Positions 8,981 through 15,615 of a stretch of DNA of 64,000 nucleotides are shown piece after piece. This DNA comes from Pseudomonas sp. BP8. GTDB taxonomy: Bacteria; Pseudomonadota; Gammaproteobacteria; Pseudomonadales; Pseudomonadaceae. Every line of letters begins with the position of its first letter. Within the stretch, counting starts at the first letter, position 1. The DNA lies in the NCBI RefSeq assembly GCF_017875955.1, contig NZ_JAGINK010000001.1, forward strand, positions 129,001 through 193,000. The letters run 5' to 3'. The notes beneath the pieces are model-generated. The model was not told where the DNA came from. It saw nothing but the letters and a program-made list of their open reading frames with translations, and ran no database searches. A program made the position numbers and the translations under genes.

Positions 8981-9056
8981 GACAGCTGTACGCGGGGTGG
9001 AAGACCAGGCGTATGGCGAACCCGGTAGACCCGAAGGTCTCCCGCGCACAACTGTC
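8981..9056 (-). ncRNA. Candidate structured RNA (three-way junction) upstream of the DUF6124-DUF3077 pair
   Basis: On the minus strand bases 9056-9041 and 8996-8981 pair as a continuous 16-bp helix with two G-U pairs. Inside it are a hairpin with the very stable C(UUCG)G loop (AGACC/GGUCU, 9027-9040) and a second hairpin ACCGGG/CCUGGU (9004-9026). Read on the plus strand the same helices contain A-C mismatches and no UUCG loop, so the RNA is the minus-strand transcript. It could be a riboswitch-like leader, a processed small RNA or an antisense regulator. I could not assign it to a named RNA family. Confidence 0.5.
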
Positions 9057-9420
9057 ATAACGACAGCCATCCAAATAGCCGGGCTTCCACACCCGATCGC
9101 TGAATTGTTCAGCGACCCGGTGAGCCTAGAGGGCGAGGATTCCAGGGGCAATCAGACGGCAGTCGACAGAGTGCGTAGGATATTTCCTAGGACTCGGAAT
9201 GACTACCAAGCTCGCGTCAGAATTTTCGGAAACTGGTCTGGGAATCAGGCGGAGCAAGCGTGCGCGAATGGCGGTAAAAGGCTGCTCGGGCGGCCGAAAC
9301 TCGCATTTCTCAGATAAATAACATTACTTACCTAGCATTTTTGCCAGTTGTCAAAAATGGCAAAATCTTGGAAAAATCTAAATTCAACACGCCTATATGG
9401 ATTTGAGAGAGGGATGCCGT
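9057..9420. other. Intergenic stretch without a supportable gene
   Basis: It contains a 7-bp hairpin (CGCTGAA-TTG-TTCAGCG, 9098-9114) and a small palindrome TAGGA-TATT-TCCTA (9176-9189), then becomes AT-rich before the first RHS gene. The AT-rich end (9300-9420) presumably carries the RHS promoter, and GAGAGGG at 9407-9413 is its ribosome-binding site. Confidence 0.5.
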
Positions 9421-10335
9421 ATGAACTCGAGACCAAATCAAAACTTTTACCAAAACAACCAATTAGTTACACTGGTAAGCAATGAAAAAAATAAAACTTT
9501 ATTTCGAGGCGACACCCGTATTCTGGCAGAAATAACCAATGAAAAATCCAATCTTTTAGCGACCGACGTTAACGACTCGATTATTGCCACACCCGGCAAC
9601 CCTACATGCAATGTCAATTACACGCCTTATGGGCATTCGCTAGCCCTAACCGAGAGACCTCTCACGCTGGGTTTCAACGGTGAAGCATTTATTTATTTGG
9701 CAAATGCTTATTTACTGGGCAATGGCTACAGACTCTACAACAACATGCGCTTCAATTCGCCTGATAGCTTGAGCCCCTTTGATGCTGGAGGGAGAAATGC
9801 ATATTGCTATTGCTTGGGCGACCCCATAAATCATGTCGATCCCTCTGGGCATATGCCTGTGTTAGGGCGCTTGATGCGCAGGCAGCAATTTGCAAAAGCG
9901 CTACATCACCATAAGCCCTCATCCCCCTCCTTCATCGAGTCTGCACCACCGTTGTATGACCCCAGTCGCGCGTTACATTCAAGTATTGAACAGCCACCCG
10001 CTTATCAGCCTCCTCCCTACTCCCTAAAATTACCGAAAGGCCACAGTCGCCTAATCACGCCTCCTGCCGCCATGACCGAAGATGAATCTAAATTAAGTGC
10101 ACTGGTTACAACAACTCGCCCCCCTGCGTACCCGCTTCCAAAAGAAACGCCTTCAGTTTCTACCGGCGCGCCTCCCCCGTCTCGCCGGGAGCAGAGAATT
10201 GCAGAGCTCGAGCAGAGTCTACGCGTCGCACAAAACAATATTAGCTATATGCGCCGCAGTGGCGGAGTACCAGCAGGAATGATATCCACCCGCGACAATA
10301 TCAGTTCACAGATTAACCGATTAAGACAAAGTTAA
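9421..10335 (+). CDS. Short RHS-core protein with proline-rich PPxY-bearing tail
   Basis: The ATG at 9421 has GAGAGGG upstream and gives 304 residues. The N-terminal part is a single RHS-associated core (LGFNGEAF, LGNGYRLYNN, FNSPDSLSPF, YCYCLGDPINHVDPSGH); the closing DPxG motif is where RHS cores end and variable tails begin. The tail is Pro-rich with four PPxY motifs (PPLY, PPAY, PPPY, PPAY) within about 65 residues and finishes with a short coiled coil (RREQRIAELEQSLRVAQNN). No known toxin fold was recognised. The gene is much more AT-rich than its neighbours, suggesting transfer. It is too short to be a full RHS cage. Confidence 0.82.
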   Translation: MNSRPNQNFYQNNQLVTLVSNEKNKTLFRGDTRILAEITNEKSNLLATDVNDSIIATPGNPTCNVNYTPYGHSLALTERPLTLGFNGEAFIYLANAYLLGNGYRLYNNMRFNSPDSLSPFDAGGRNAYCYCLGDPINHVDPSGHMPVLGRLMRRQQFAKALHHHKPSSPSFIESAPPLYDPSRALHSSIEQPPAYQPPPYSLKLPKGHSRLITPPAAMTEDESKLSALVTTTRPPAYPLPKETPSVSTGAPPPSRREQRIAELEQSLRVAQNNISYMRRSGGVPAGMISTRDNISSQINRLRQS

Positions 10336-10358
10336 ATTAATTGAAAAGCGTGAAACCC

Positions 10359-11267
10359 ATGAGAACTCTACATTTTTATCAAGGCGACAAGCTGGTCACT
10401 AACAGAGAAGGCGAAACAACGCGTACAGTGCTACGCGGCGCTGATGTGCCGCTAGCAGAGCTGCACGTGAATGCCACGCCCGGCTCCAGCCTCTTGGCGA
10501 CCGATAACAACGGCTCTGTGCTCAAGTCGGCCGAAGAAGAAGACGCTGAGTCACACGCCTACTCGGCCTATGGCCACGACCCCACACAGCCCTGCGCAAA
10601 GACCCTGCTGGGGTTCAATGGCGAATACTATGATGACGTGATTCAAGGTACCCCATTGGGCAGCAGCTATCGGACGTACAGCGCAACACTCCTGCGATTT
10701 CAGACGCCGGACAGTTGGAGCCCTTTTGCGGCAGGAGGTTTGAATACCTATTGCTATTGCCTGGGCGATCCCGTCAATCGGGTCGACCCCACCGGCCATT
10801 TGACCGTTGCCGCCTGGCGAGCACCGACGAGGGCCCCCCTTCGCATAGTACGTATGCGTGAACGGCAATTGATGCGAGAAACACTTTATGAGTATGAGCA
10901 ATTCACACTCAACTTCAATCGAGAGGATGTCATATTCCATCAGAGACTGCTCACCGAGCGGCGAGGGAATTACAGGCTCAATATTCCAGCTAACGCACCT
11001 CCGGCGACCACCGCAGCGAGCACCGCACTTGACCCGCTAGCTCAGCGACGCTTGTTGCAAGCCGCACAGCCATTCGATTCGGGAAACAGCCTAGCGCCAA
11101 GGTCTGGATCACGCCTGTCACAGCAATCCGGTACCGATTCCTATGATTCCAGCCCACCGAGTAGCCCGGACACCGGTAGAAGACGATTGCCTGCACCGTC
11201 GTTGCCGTCGTCTGCCCTACAGGAAATACGCCGTGGATATTTCGATCCAACAGCTCCGCGCCAATAA
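10359..11267 (+). CDS. Short RHS-core protein, second of tandem pair
   Basis: The 302 residues start at ATG 10359; an in-frame TTG at 10341 is possible. The N-terminal pattern FYQGDKLVT...LLATDNNGSVL and core YSAYGHDP, LGFNGEYYDD, TPDSWSPFAAGG, YCYCLGDPVNRVDPTGH are the Pseudomonas orphan RHS form. The variable tail after DPTGH is charged (MRERQLMRETLYEYEQF) and ends Ser/Pro-rich (DSYDSSPPSSPDTGRRR); no toxin domain was recognised. It lies 23 bases after the first RHS gene on the same strand, so the two are probably co-transcribed; a strong terminator follows. No adjacent VgrG or immunity gene is visible. Confidence 0.8.
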   Translation: MRTLHFYQGDKLVTNREGETTRTVLRGADVPLAELHVNATPGSSLLATDNNGSVLKSAEEEDAESHAYSAYGHDPTQPCAKTLLGFNGEYYDDVIQGTPLGSSYRTYSATLLRFQTPDSWSPFAAGGLNTYCYCLGDPVNRVDPTGHLTVAAWRAPTRAPLRIVRMRERQLMRETLYEYEQFTLNFNREDVIFHQRLLTERRGNYRLNIPANAPPATTAASTALDPLAQRRLLQAAQPFDSGNSLAPRSGSRLSQQSGTDSYDSSPPSSPDTGRRRLPAPSLPSSALQEIRRGYFDPTAPRQ

Positions 11268-11270
11268 ACA

Positions 11271-11300
11271 AAACCCCTCACATGAGGGGCTTTGTCTTTT
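11271..11300. terminator. Bidirectional rho-independent terminator
   Basis: The stem CCCCTCA/TGAGGGG (11274-11289) is flanked by A-rich sequence on the left and ctttgtctttt on the right. It therefore serves both the RHS pair and the convergent fdhA. Confidence 0.85.
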
Positions 11301-11308
11301 ATCTCAGG

Positions 11309-12508
11309 TTACGCCGCACTAAACGTCTTATGCGGATCAATCACAAACTTCTTCGGCACCCCGGCATCAAACTCGCCATACCCCTCAGGCGCCTGATCCA
11401 GGCTGATCACCTGCACGCCCACCACTTCAGCGATATTGATCCGATCCCACATGATCGCCTGCATCAGCTGGCGGTTGTACTTCATGGTTGGGGTCTGGCC
11501 GGTGTGGAAACTGTGCGATTTCGCCCAGCCCAGGCCAAAGCGGATGCTCAGCGCGCCGATCTTGGCGGCGGCATCCACCGCGCCCGGGTCTTCGGTCACG
11601 TACAGCCCCGGGATACCGATGTTGCCGGCAACGCGGGTCACTTGCATCAGCGAGTTGAGCACGGTGGCCGGCGCTTCATGCTTGGCGCCCTCGTGGCCAT
11701 GGCCGCGCGCTTCGAAGCCGACGGCGTCAACGGCGCAGTCCACTTCCGGCTCGCCAAGGATGTCGACGATCTGCTCGTGCAGCGGGGTGTCTTTGGACAG
11801 GTCTACCACCTCGAAGCCTTGCGACTTGGCGTGCGCCAGGCGGGCCGGGTTGAGGTCGCCGACGATCACGCAGGCGGCGCCCAGCAGCCGTGCCGAAGCA
11901 GCAGCAGCCAGCCCGACCGGGCCGGCACCGGCGACGTACACGGTGCTGCCTGGGCCAACGCCGGCAGTCACTGCGCCGTGGTAGCCGGTAGGCAGAATGT
12001 CGGACAGGCAAGTCAGGTCACGGATCTTCTCAATGGCCTTGTCGCGATCGGGAAGTTTCAGCAGGTTGAAGTCGGCGTAGGGTACCAGTACGTATTCAGC
12101 CTGGCCGCCGGTCCAGTCACCCATGTCGACGTAGCCGTAGGCGCCACCGGCGCGGGCCGGGTTGACGGTGAGGCAGACGCCGGTGTGCATCTCTTTGCAC
12201 GAGCGGCAGCGGCCGCAGGCAACGTTGAACGGTACCGAGACCAGATCGCCGATTTTCATCCGCTCGACGTCACGGCCCATCTCGATGATTTCACCGGTGA
12301 TCTCGTGGCCAAGGACCAGGCCGACTTGGGCGGTGGTGCGACCGCGGACCATGTGCTGGTCGGAGCCGCAGATGTTGGTGGAGACCACCTTGAGGATCAC
12401 GCCGTGCTCGATCTTCTTGCCGCGCGGGTCCTGCATTTTGGGGTAGTCGATGTTCCGCACCTCGACTTTACCGCCGCCGAGATACACCACTCCACGGTTA
12501 CCAGACAT
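11309..12508 (-). CDS. fdhA: Glutathione-independent formaldehyde dehydrogenase FdhA
   Basis: This 399-residue zinc-dependent, NAD-using medium-chain dehydrogenase oxidises formaldehyde to formate without glutathione. Visible are catalytic zinc ligands (Cys in STNICGSDQH, HE in LGHEITGE), the structural-zinc cysteines CGRCRSCKEMHTGVC, and the Rossmann segment VAGAGPVGLAAAASA. Length equals that of the P. putida enzyme. In this pathway it removes formaldehyde released by demethylation of betaine, dimethylglycine and sarcosine. In related genomes it directly follows purU; here a toxin-antitoxin pair and a repeat array separate them. Confidence 0.95.
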   Translation of the reverse strand: MSGNRGVVYLGGGKVEVRNIDYPKMQDPRGKKIEHGVILKVVSTNICGSDQHMVRGRTTAQVGLVLGHEITGEIIEMGRDVERMKIGDLVSVPFNVACGRCRSCKEMHTGVCLTVNPARAGGAYGYVDMGDWTGGQAEYVLVPYADFNLLKLPDRDKAIEKIRDLTCLSDILPTGYHGAVTAGVGPGSTVYVAGAGPVGLAAAASARLLGAACVIVGDLNPARLAHAKSQGFEVVDLSKDTPLHEQIVDILGEPEVDCAVDAVGFEARGHGHEGAKHEAPATVLNSLMQVTRVAGNIGIPGLYVTEDPGAVDAAAKIGALSIRFGLGWAKSHSFHTGQTPTMKYNRQLMQAIMWDRINIAEVVGVQVISLDQAPEGYGEFDAGVPKKFVIDPHKTFSAA

Positions 12509-12666
12509 GCTCTTACCTCGCTTGAATTGTACTTATGCAGCGTTGGTTGAAGCGCCGCCATCCATGGGCGGCCATGTGTTACTGGAATGAGGGAATTGTG
12601 GGCTTGTGGCGGCGGGAGGCGGTGACTGGAAACGACAGTGACTTGTCAGGGGGCGTCAGGGCGATA

Positions 12667-12696
12667 TTCGACAACCTGTAGCCAGAAGGCTACAAT
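12667..12696 (+). promoter_or_regulatory. Promoter and operator of the toxin-antitoxin pair
   Basis: TTCGAC (12667-12672) and TACAAT (12691-12696) are spaced 18 bases as -35 and -10. The -10 is overlapped by the inverted repeat TGTAGCC-AGAA-GGCTACA (12677-12694), a good operator candidate for autorepression by the antitoxin. Confidence 0.6.
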
Positions 12697-12702
12697 CACG
12701 TC

Positions 12703-13014
12703 ATGACGACTAACATCATTCACTCCACCCTCGAGTTTGATGACTGGCTTGACGGCGTGAACGACGCAGAAGGCAAGGCAGCCATTCTGACCCGTATGGA
12801 TCGGGCCGAAGCGGGTAATTTTGGTGACACCGAGCCGGTCGGTGATGGCGTCAGTGAAATACGCGTGTTCGTTGGCCCCGGCTATCGGGTCTACTACGTG
12901 CGCTCTGGGCAATCGAGCTACCTTATGCTTTTTGGTAGTGACAAGTCAGACCAGAAACGCGGCATCAAGCGCGCAAAGGAAATTCTTAACGCTCTGCGAG
13001 GTAAAAAGCGATGA
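12703..13014 (+). CDS. Type II toxin, HigB-1-like (RelE/ParE superfamily, Gp49 group)
   Basis: The 103-residue protein has the compact RelE-like pattern DWLDGVNDAEGKAAILTRMDRAEAGNFGD...GVSEIRVFVGPGYRVYYVRSG...LLFGSDKSDQKRGIKRAKEI (the fold core around YRVYY and the C-terminal KxDQxxGIxxA block). Members of this group are ribosome-dependent mRNA nucleases. The toxin precedes the antitoxin, the usual HigBA order, and overlaps it by four bases. Confidence 0.88.
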   Translation: MTTNIIHSTLEFDDWLDGVNDAEGKAAILTRMDRAEAGNFGDTEPVGDGVSEIRVFVGPGYRVYYVRSGQSSYLMLFGSDKSDQKRGIKRAKEILNALRGKKR

Positions 13015-13472
13015 GCGATACCCTCAATCATGACGATATGCCCATCCTTGACCTGGACCTGTCCAATACCAAGCGGTTTGAGGCGTCCCGCTTTCTCGAT
13101 GGCCCAGAAACCATCAGCGCCTACCTTGCGGAGGCGATGAAGGCAAATGACCCGGCCATTCTGATGAAATCACTTGCAGAAGTTGCCAAGGCCAGAGGTG
13201 TTAACCAGCTGGCTGCGGATGCAGGCGTAAATAGAGAGTCGTTGTACAAAACGCTAAAAGGCGGCGATAAGACCCGCTTTGATACGGTTCAAAAGCTTCT
13301 GTATGCCCTTGGGGTAGAGCTGACTGTCAAGCCATTGAGCCCGCGTCCAGAGCCTTCGAGTGGGCGTCTGCGGGGAGCGTCAAGCCGTGACACATCTGTA
13401 TCAACAAAATCCCCTGCCCGGCCAGTGAAGAAGCCAATGGCCAAGAAGCCTGACAGCCATGCGAACGCATAG
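13011..13472 (+). CDS. HigA-like antitoxin with extended C-terminal tail
   Basis: The 153 residues contain the addiction-module antidote pattern ETISAYLAEAMKANDPAILMKSLAEVAKARG followed by an HTH (NQLAADAGVNRESLYKTLKG, about residues 64-83). It should bind the toxin and the palindrome at 12677-12694. Usual members have about 100 residues. Here a basic, Ser/Pro-rich tail of about 45 residues (RPEPSSGRLRGASSRD...KKPMAKKPD) continues to the edge of the repeat array. Whether that tail functions is unknown. Confidence 0.87.
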   Translation: MSDTLNHDDMPILDLDLSNTKRFEASRFLDGPETISAYLAEAMKANDPAILMKSLAEVAKARGVNQLAADAGVNRESLYKTLKGGDKTRFDTVQKLLYALGVELTVKPLSPRPEPSSGRLRGASSRDTSVSTKSPARPVKKPMAKKPDSHANA

Positions 13473-13490
13473 CTTGTAGGTCAGACAGCC

Positions 13491-13972
13491 GGGGCCGCAT
13501 TGCGGCCCATCGCAGGACAAGCCAGCTCCTACAGGGACTGTGCAGTCTCAGGAGTGGCGCGGTTGTTTGGGGGATTGCCGGGGCCGCTTTGCGGCCCATC
13601 GCAGGACAAGCCAGCTCCTACAGGGACCGGGTAGTCTCAAGGGTGGCGCGGTTGTTTGGGGGATTGCCGGGGCCGCGTTGCGGCCCATCGCAGGACAAGC
13701 CGGCGCCTACAGGGACCGTGCAGTCTCAAGGGTGGCGCGGTTGTTTGGGGGATTGCCGGGGCCGCGTTGCGGCCCATCGCAGGAAAAGCCAGCTCCTACA
13801 GGGGCCGTGCAGTCTCAGGGGTGGCGCGGTTTTTTGGGGGATTGCCGGGGCCGCTTTGCGGCCCATCGCAGGACAAGCCAGCTCCTACAGGGACCGCGCC
13901 GCTCTTGAGACTGCGCGGCCCCTGTAGGAGCTGGCTTGTCCTGCGATGGGCTGCAAAGCAGCCCCAAAATGG
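13491..13972. repeat. Tandem array of 89-bp REP-containing units capped by an inverted copy
   Basis: The element ggggccgc...gcggcccatcgcaggacaagcc...ctcctacaggg begins at 13491, 13580, 13669, 13758 and 13847, an exact 89-base pitch. Each copy is followed by a linker cagtctcaRggGtggcgcggttgtttggg. The last unit is followed at about 13919-13972 by the same element reversed. Units differ by only a few substitutions. Open frames crossing the array are by-products of its 89-base period. Confidence 0.93.
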
Positions 13973-14830
13973 TCAGAGCACCACAGTCCGATTGGCGTTA
14001 AGGAACACCCGCCGCTCAATGTGATACCCCACCGCCCGCGCCAAGGTCAGGCCTTCAATGTCACGCCCTTTGGCAATCAGGTCTTCGGGATAGTGGCTGT
14101 GATCCACCACCTCGACCCCCTGGGCAATGATCGGCCCTTCATCCAGGTCGTTGTTGATGTAGTGCGCCGTGGCGCCAACCATCTTTACGCCCTTGTTGTA
14201 CGCTTGGTGATACGGCTTGGCACCCTTGAACCCAGGCAGCAACGAGTGATGAATGTTGATCGCCCAGCCATCCAGGCGACGGCACAGTTCAGGCGACAGC
14301 ACCTGCATGTACCGCGCAAGAATCACCAGTTCAGCACCACTTTCTTCGATCACCTGCAGCACCTTGCGCTCTTGCGCAGGCTTGTCCTTGGGGTCGAGGG
14401 CGAAGTGGTAATACGGAATCTTGTGCCAATGCGCCAATGGCTCGAGATCGGGGTGATTAGAGATCACCGCGACCACGTCCATCGCTAGCTGACCAATGCG
14501 CTGGCGGTACAACAGGTCGTTCAGGCAGTGGTCGGCCTTGGACACCATGATCACCACCTTGGGGCGGTGATTGGGCGCGGTCAGCTCGAAGGTCATGCCA
14601 AACGCATCGCTGCGCTCGGCGAGGCCCGCGCGAAAGCCCACCTCGTCGAAATCGTCCGGCTGGCGGAACTCGACGCGGATGAAAAAGCGCCCCGACAGCC
14701 GATCATCGAAGGAGTGGTGCTCCGTCACATAGCAGCGTTGCTCGAAGAGAAAACGCGTCACCACGTCGACGGTACCGAGCATGCTCGGGCAGTCGGCGGT
14801 GAGAATCCAGGTATCCGGTGCCCGACTCAT
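13973..14830 (-). CDS. purU: Formyltetrahydrofolate deformylase PurU
   Basis: The 285-residue enzyme hydrolyses 10-formyl-THF to formate and THF. It has an N-terminal ACT domain (ILTADCPSMLGTVDVVTRFL) and a formyltransferase-like domain with the catalytic trio in INIHHSLLPGF and the DLDEGPIIAQ Asp. Together with SoxBDAG, which produces C1-THF, and FdhA it recycles C1 units from methyl-group oxidation. It follows soxG by 10 bases in the glyA-sox operon. Confidence 0.95.
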   Translation of the reverse strand: MSRAPDTWILTADCPSMLGTVDVVTRFLFEQRCYVTEHHSFDDRLSGRFFIRVEFRQPDDFDEVGFRAGLAERSDAFGMTFELTAPNHRPKVVIMVSKADHCLNDLLYRQRIGQLAMDVVAVISNHPDLEPLAHWHKIPYYHFALDPKDKPAQERKVLQVIEESGAELVILARYMQVLSPELCRRLDGWAINIHHSLLPGFKGAKPYHQAYNKGVKMVGATAHYINNDLDEGPIIAQGVEVVDHSHYPEDLIAKGRDIEGLTLARAVGYHIERRVFLNANRTVVL

Positions 14831-14840
14831 GGTGCTCTCC

Positions 14841-15473
14841 TTAGGCTTCGATGCTCAGACCGTATTCGGCCGAAGCGTCCTGCAGCCACAGCCACCAGTA
14901 ATCGGCGAAGCTGCGACGAATGACCAGCTCCCAGGTGTCTTCGGCGGTGCGGCGGATCACCAGTTGCGACTTGGCGAACACGGTGCCGACTGCTTTGCCG
15001 ACCGGGAAATTGTTTGGGTGCACATCGTAGCTGGTGGACTTCATCAGCACGTCGCGCACGTTCGGCCCACGCAGTTCGAGCAGGCTTTGCCCACCGCTGA
15101 CGTTGACCACCTGCACGTGCAGGCCGTTGAGGGCCTCGCGCAGTTTTTGCTCGACGGCAAACTCCTGGCCACCCGGGACAATCAGCAGCCATTCATCGGG
15201 GCCGACCCACTGCAGCGAGGTGTCGCCGGAGGCGACCACGGTCAGGGCTACTGGCAGCTCCAGGCCGAGGGCCTTGTGCACGCCGGCGGCGAAGGCCGCA
15301 TCGTGGCCGTCGCCACGGAGGGTCAGATGGCCGAGCAGTTTCTTTTCCCGCAGGGTCACGCCCGCGTTCTTGCGGCCCTTGCCAACCAGGCTGGCGAGGT
15401 CTGCATGGTGCAGCGGCGTCTGTGCCTTGGCTTCGGCGCCGGGGTTTTGCTGGAAGACGTTGATAGCGCTCAT
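14841..15473 (-). CDS. soxG: Sarcosine oxidase gamma subunit SoxG
   Basis: The 210-residue subunit of heterotetrameric sarcosine oxidase belongs to the GCV-T-like gamma family. Recognisable blocks are WVGPDEWLLIVPGG and VNVSGGQSLLELRGPNVRDVL. It is the last sox gene, 142 bases after soxA, with a REP pair between them that may set a lower level or stabilise the upstream message. Confidence 0.94.
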   Translation of the reverse strand: MSAINVFQQNPGAEAKAQTPLHHADLASLVGKGRKNAGVTLREKKLLGHLTLRGDGHDAAFAAGVHKALGLELPVALTVVASGDTSLQWVGPDEWLLIVPGGQEFAVEQKLREALNGLHVQVVNVSGGQSLLELRGPNVRDVLMKSTSYDVHPNNFPVGKAVGTVFAKSQLVIRRTAEDTWELVIRRSFADYWWLWLQDASAEYGLSIEA

Positions 15474-15515
15474 GTGTTACCTGCCTTGAATTCTGTTGTT
15501 CTGAGCGACGCCGAA

Positions 15516-15593
15516 CCTGTAGGAGCGGGCTTGTCCCGCGAATGGGCCGGTGAGGCCAACATCGCATTCGCGGGGCAAGCCCGCTCCTACAGG
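15516..15593. repeat. REP pair inside the sox operon
   Basis: Two inverted type A REP copies lie between soxA and soxG. Confidence 0.88.
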
Positions 15594-15615
15594 GTTCAGC
15601 GCTGCCTTCCAGTGC

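Noticed and set aside
8997..9317. A 106-codon plus-strand frame
   Set aside because: It starts inside the candidate RNA stem, has no ribosome-binding site and an atypical composition.
13491..13972. Possible CRISPR array
   Set aside because: The period is 89 bases and both repeat and linker are conserved; there are no variable spacers and no cas genes.
13540..14024. Overlapping 112-122-codon frames in the repeat array
   Set aside because: They repeat the same peptide every 89 bases in shifting frames and result from the tandem repeat.
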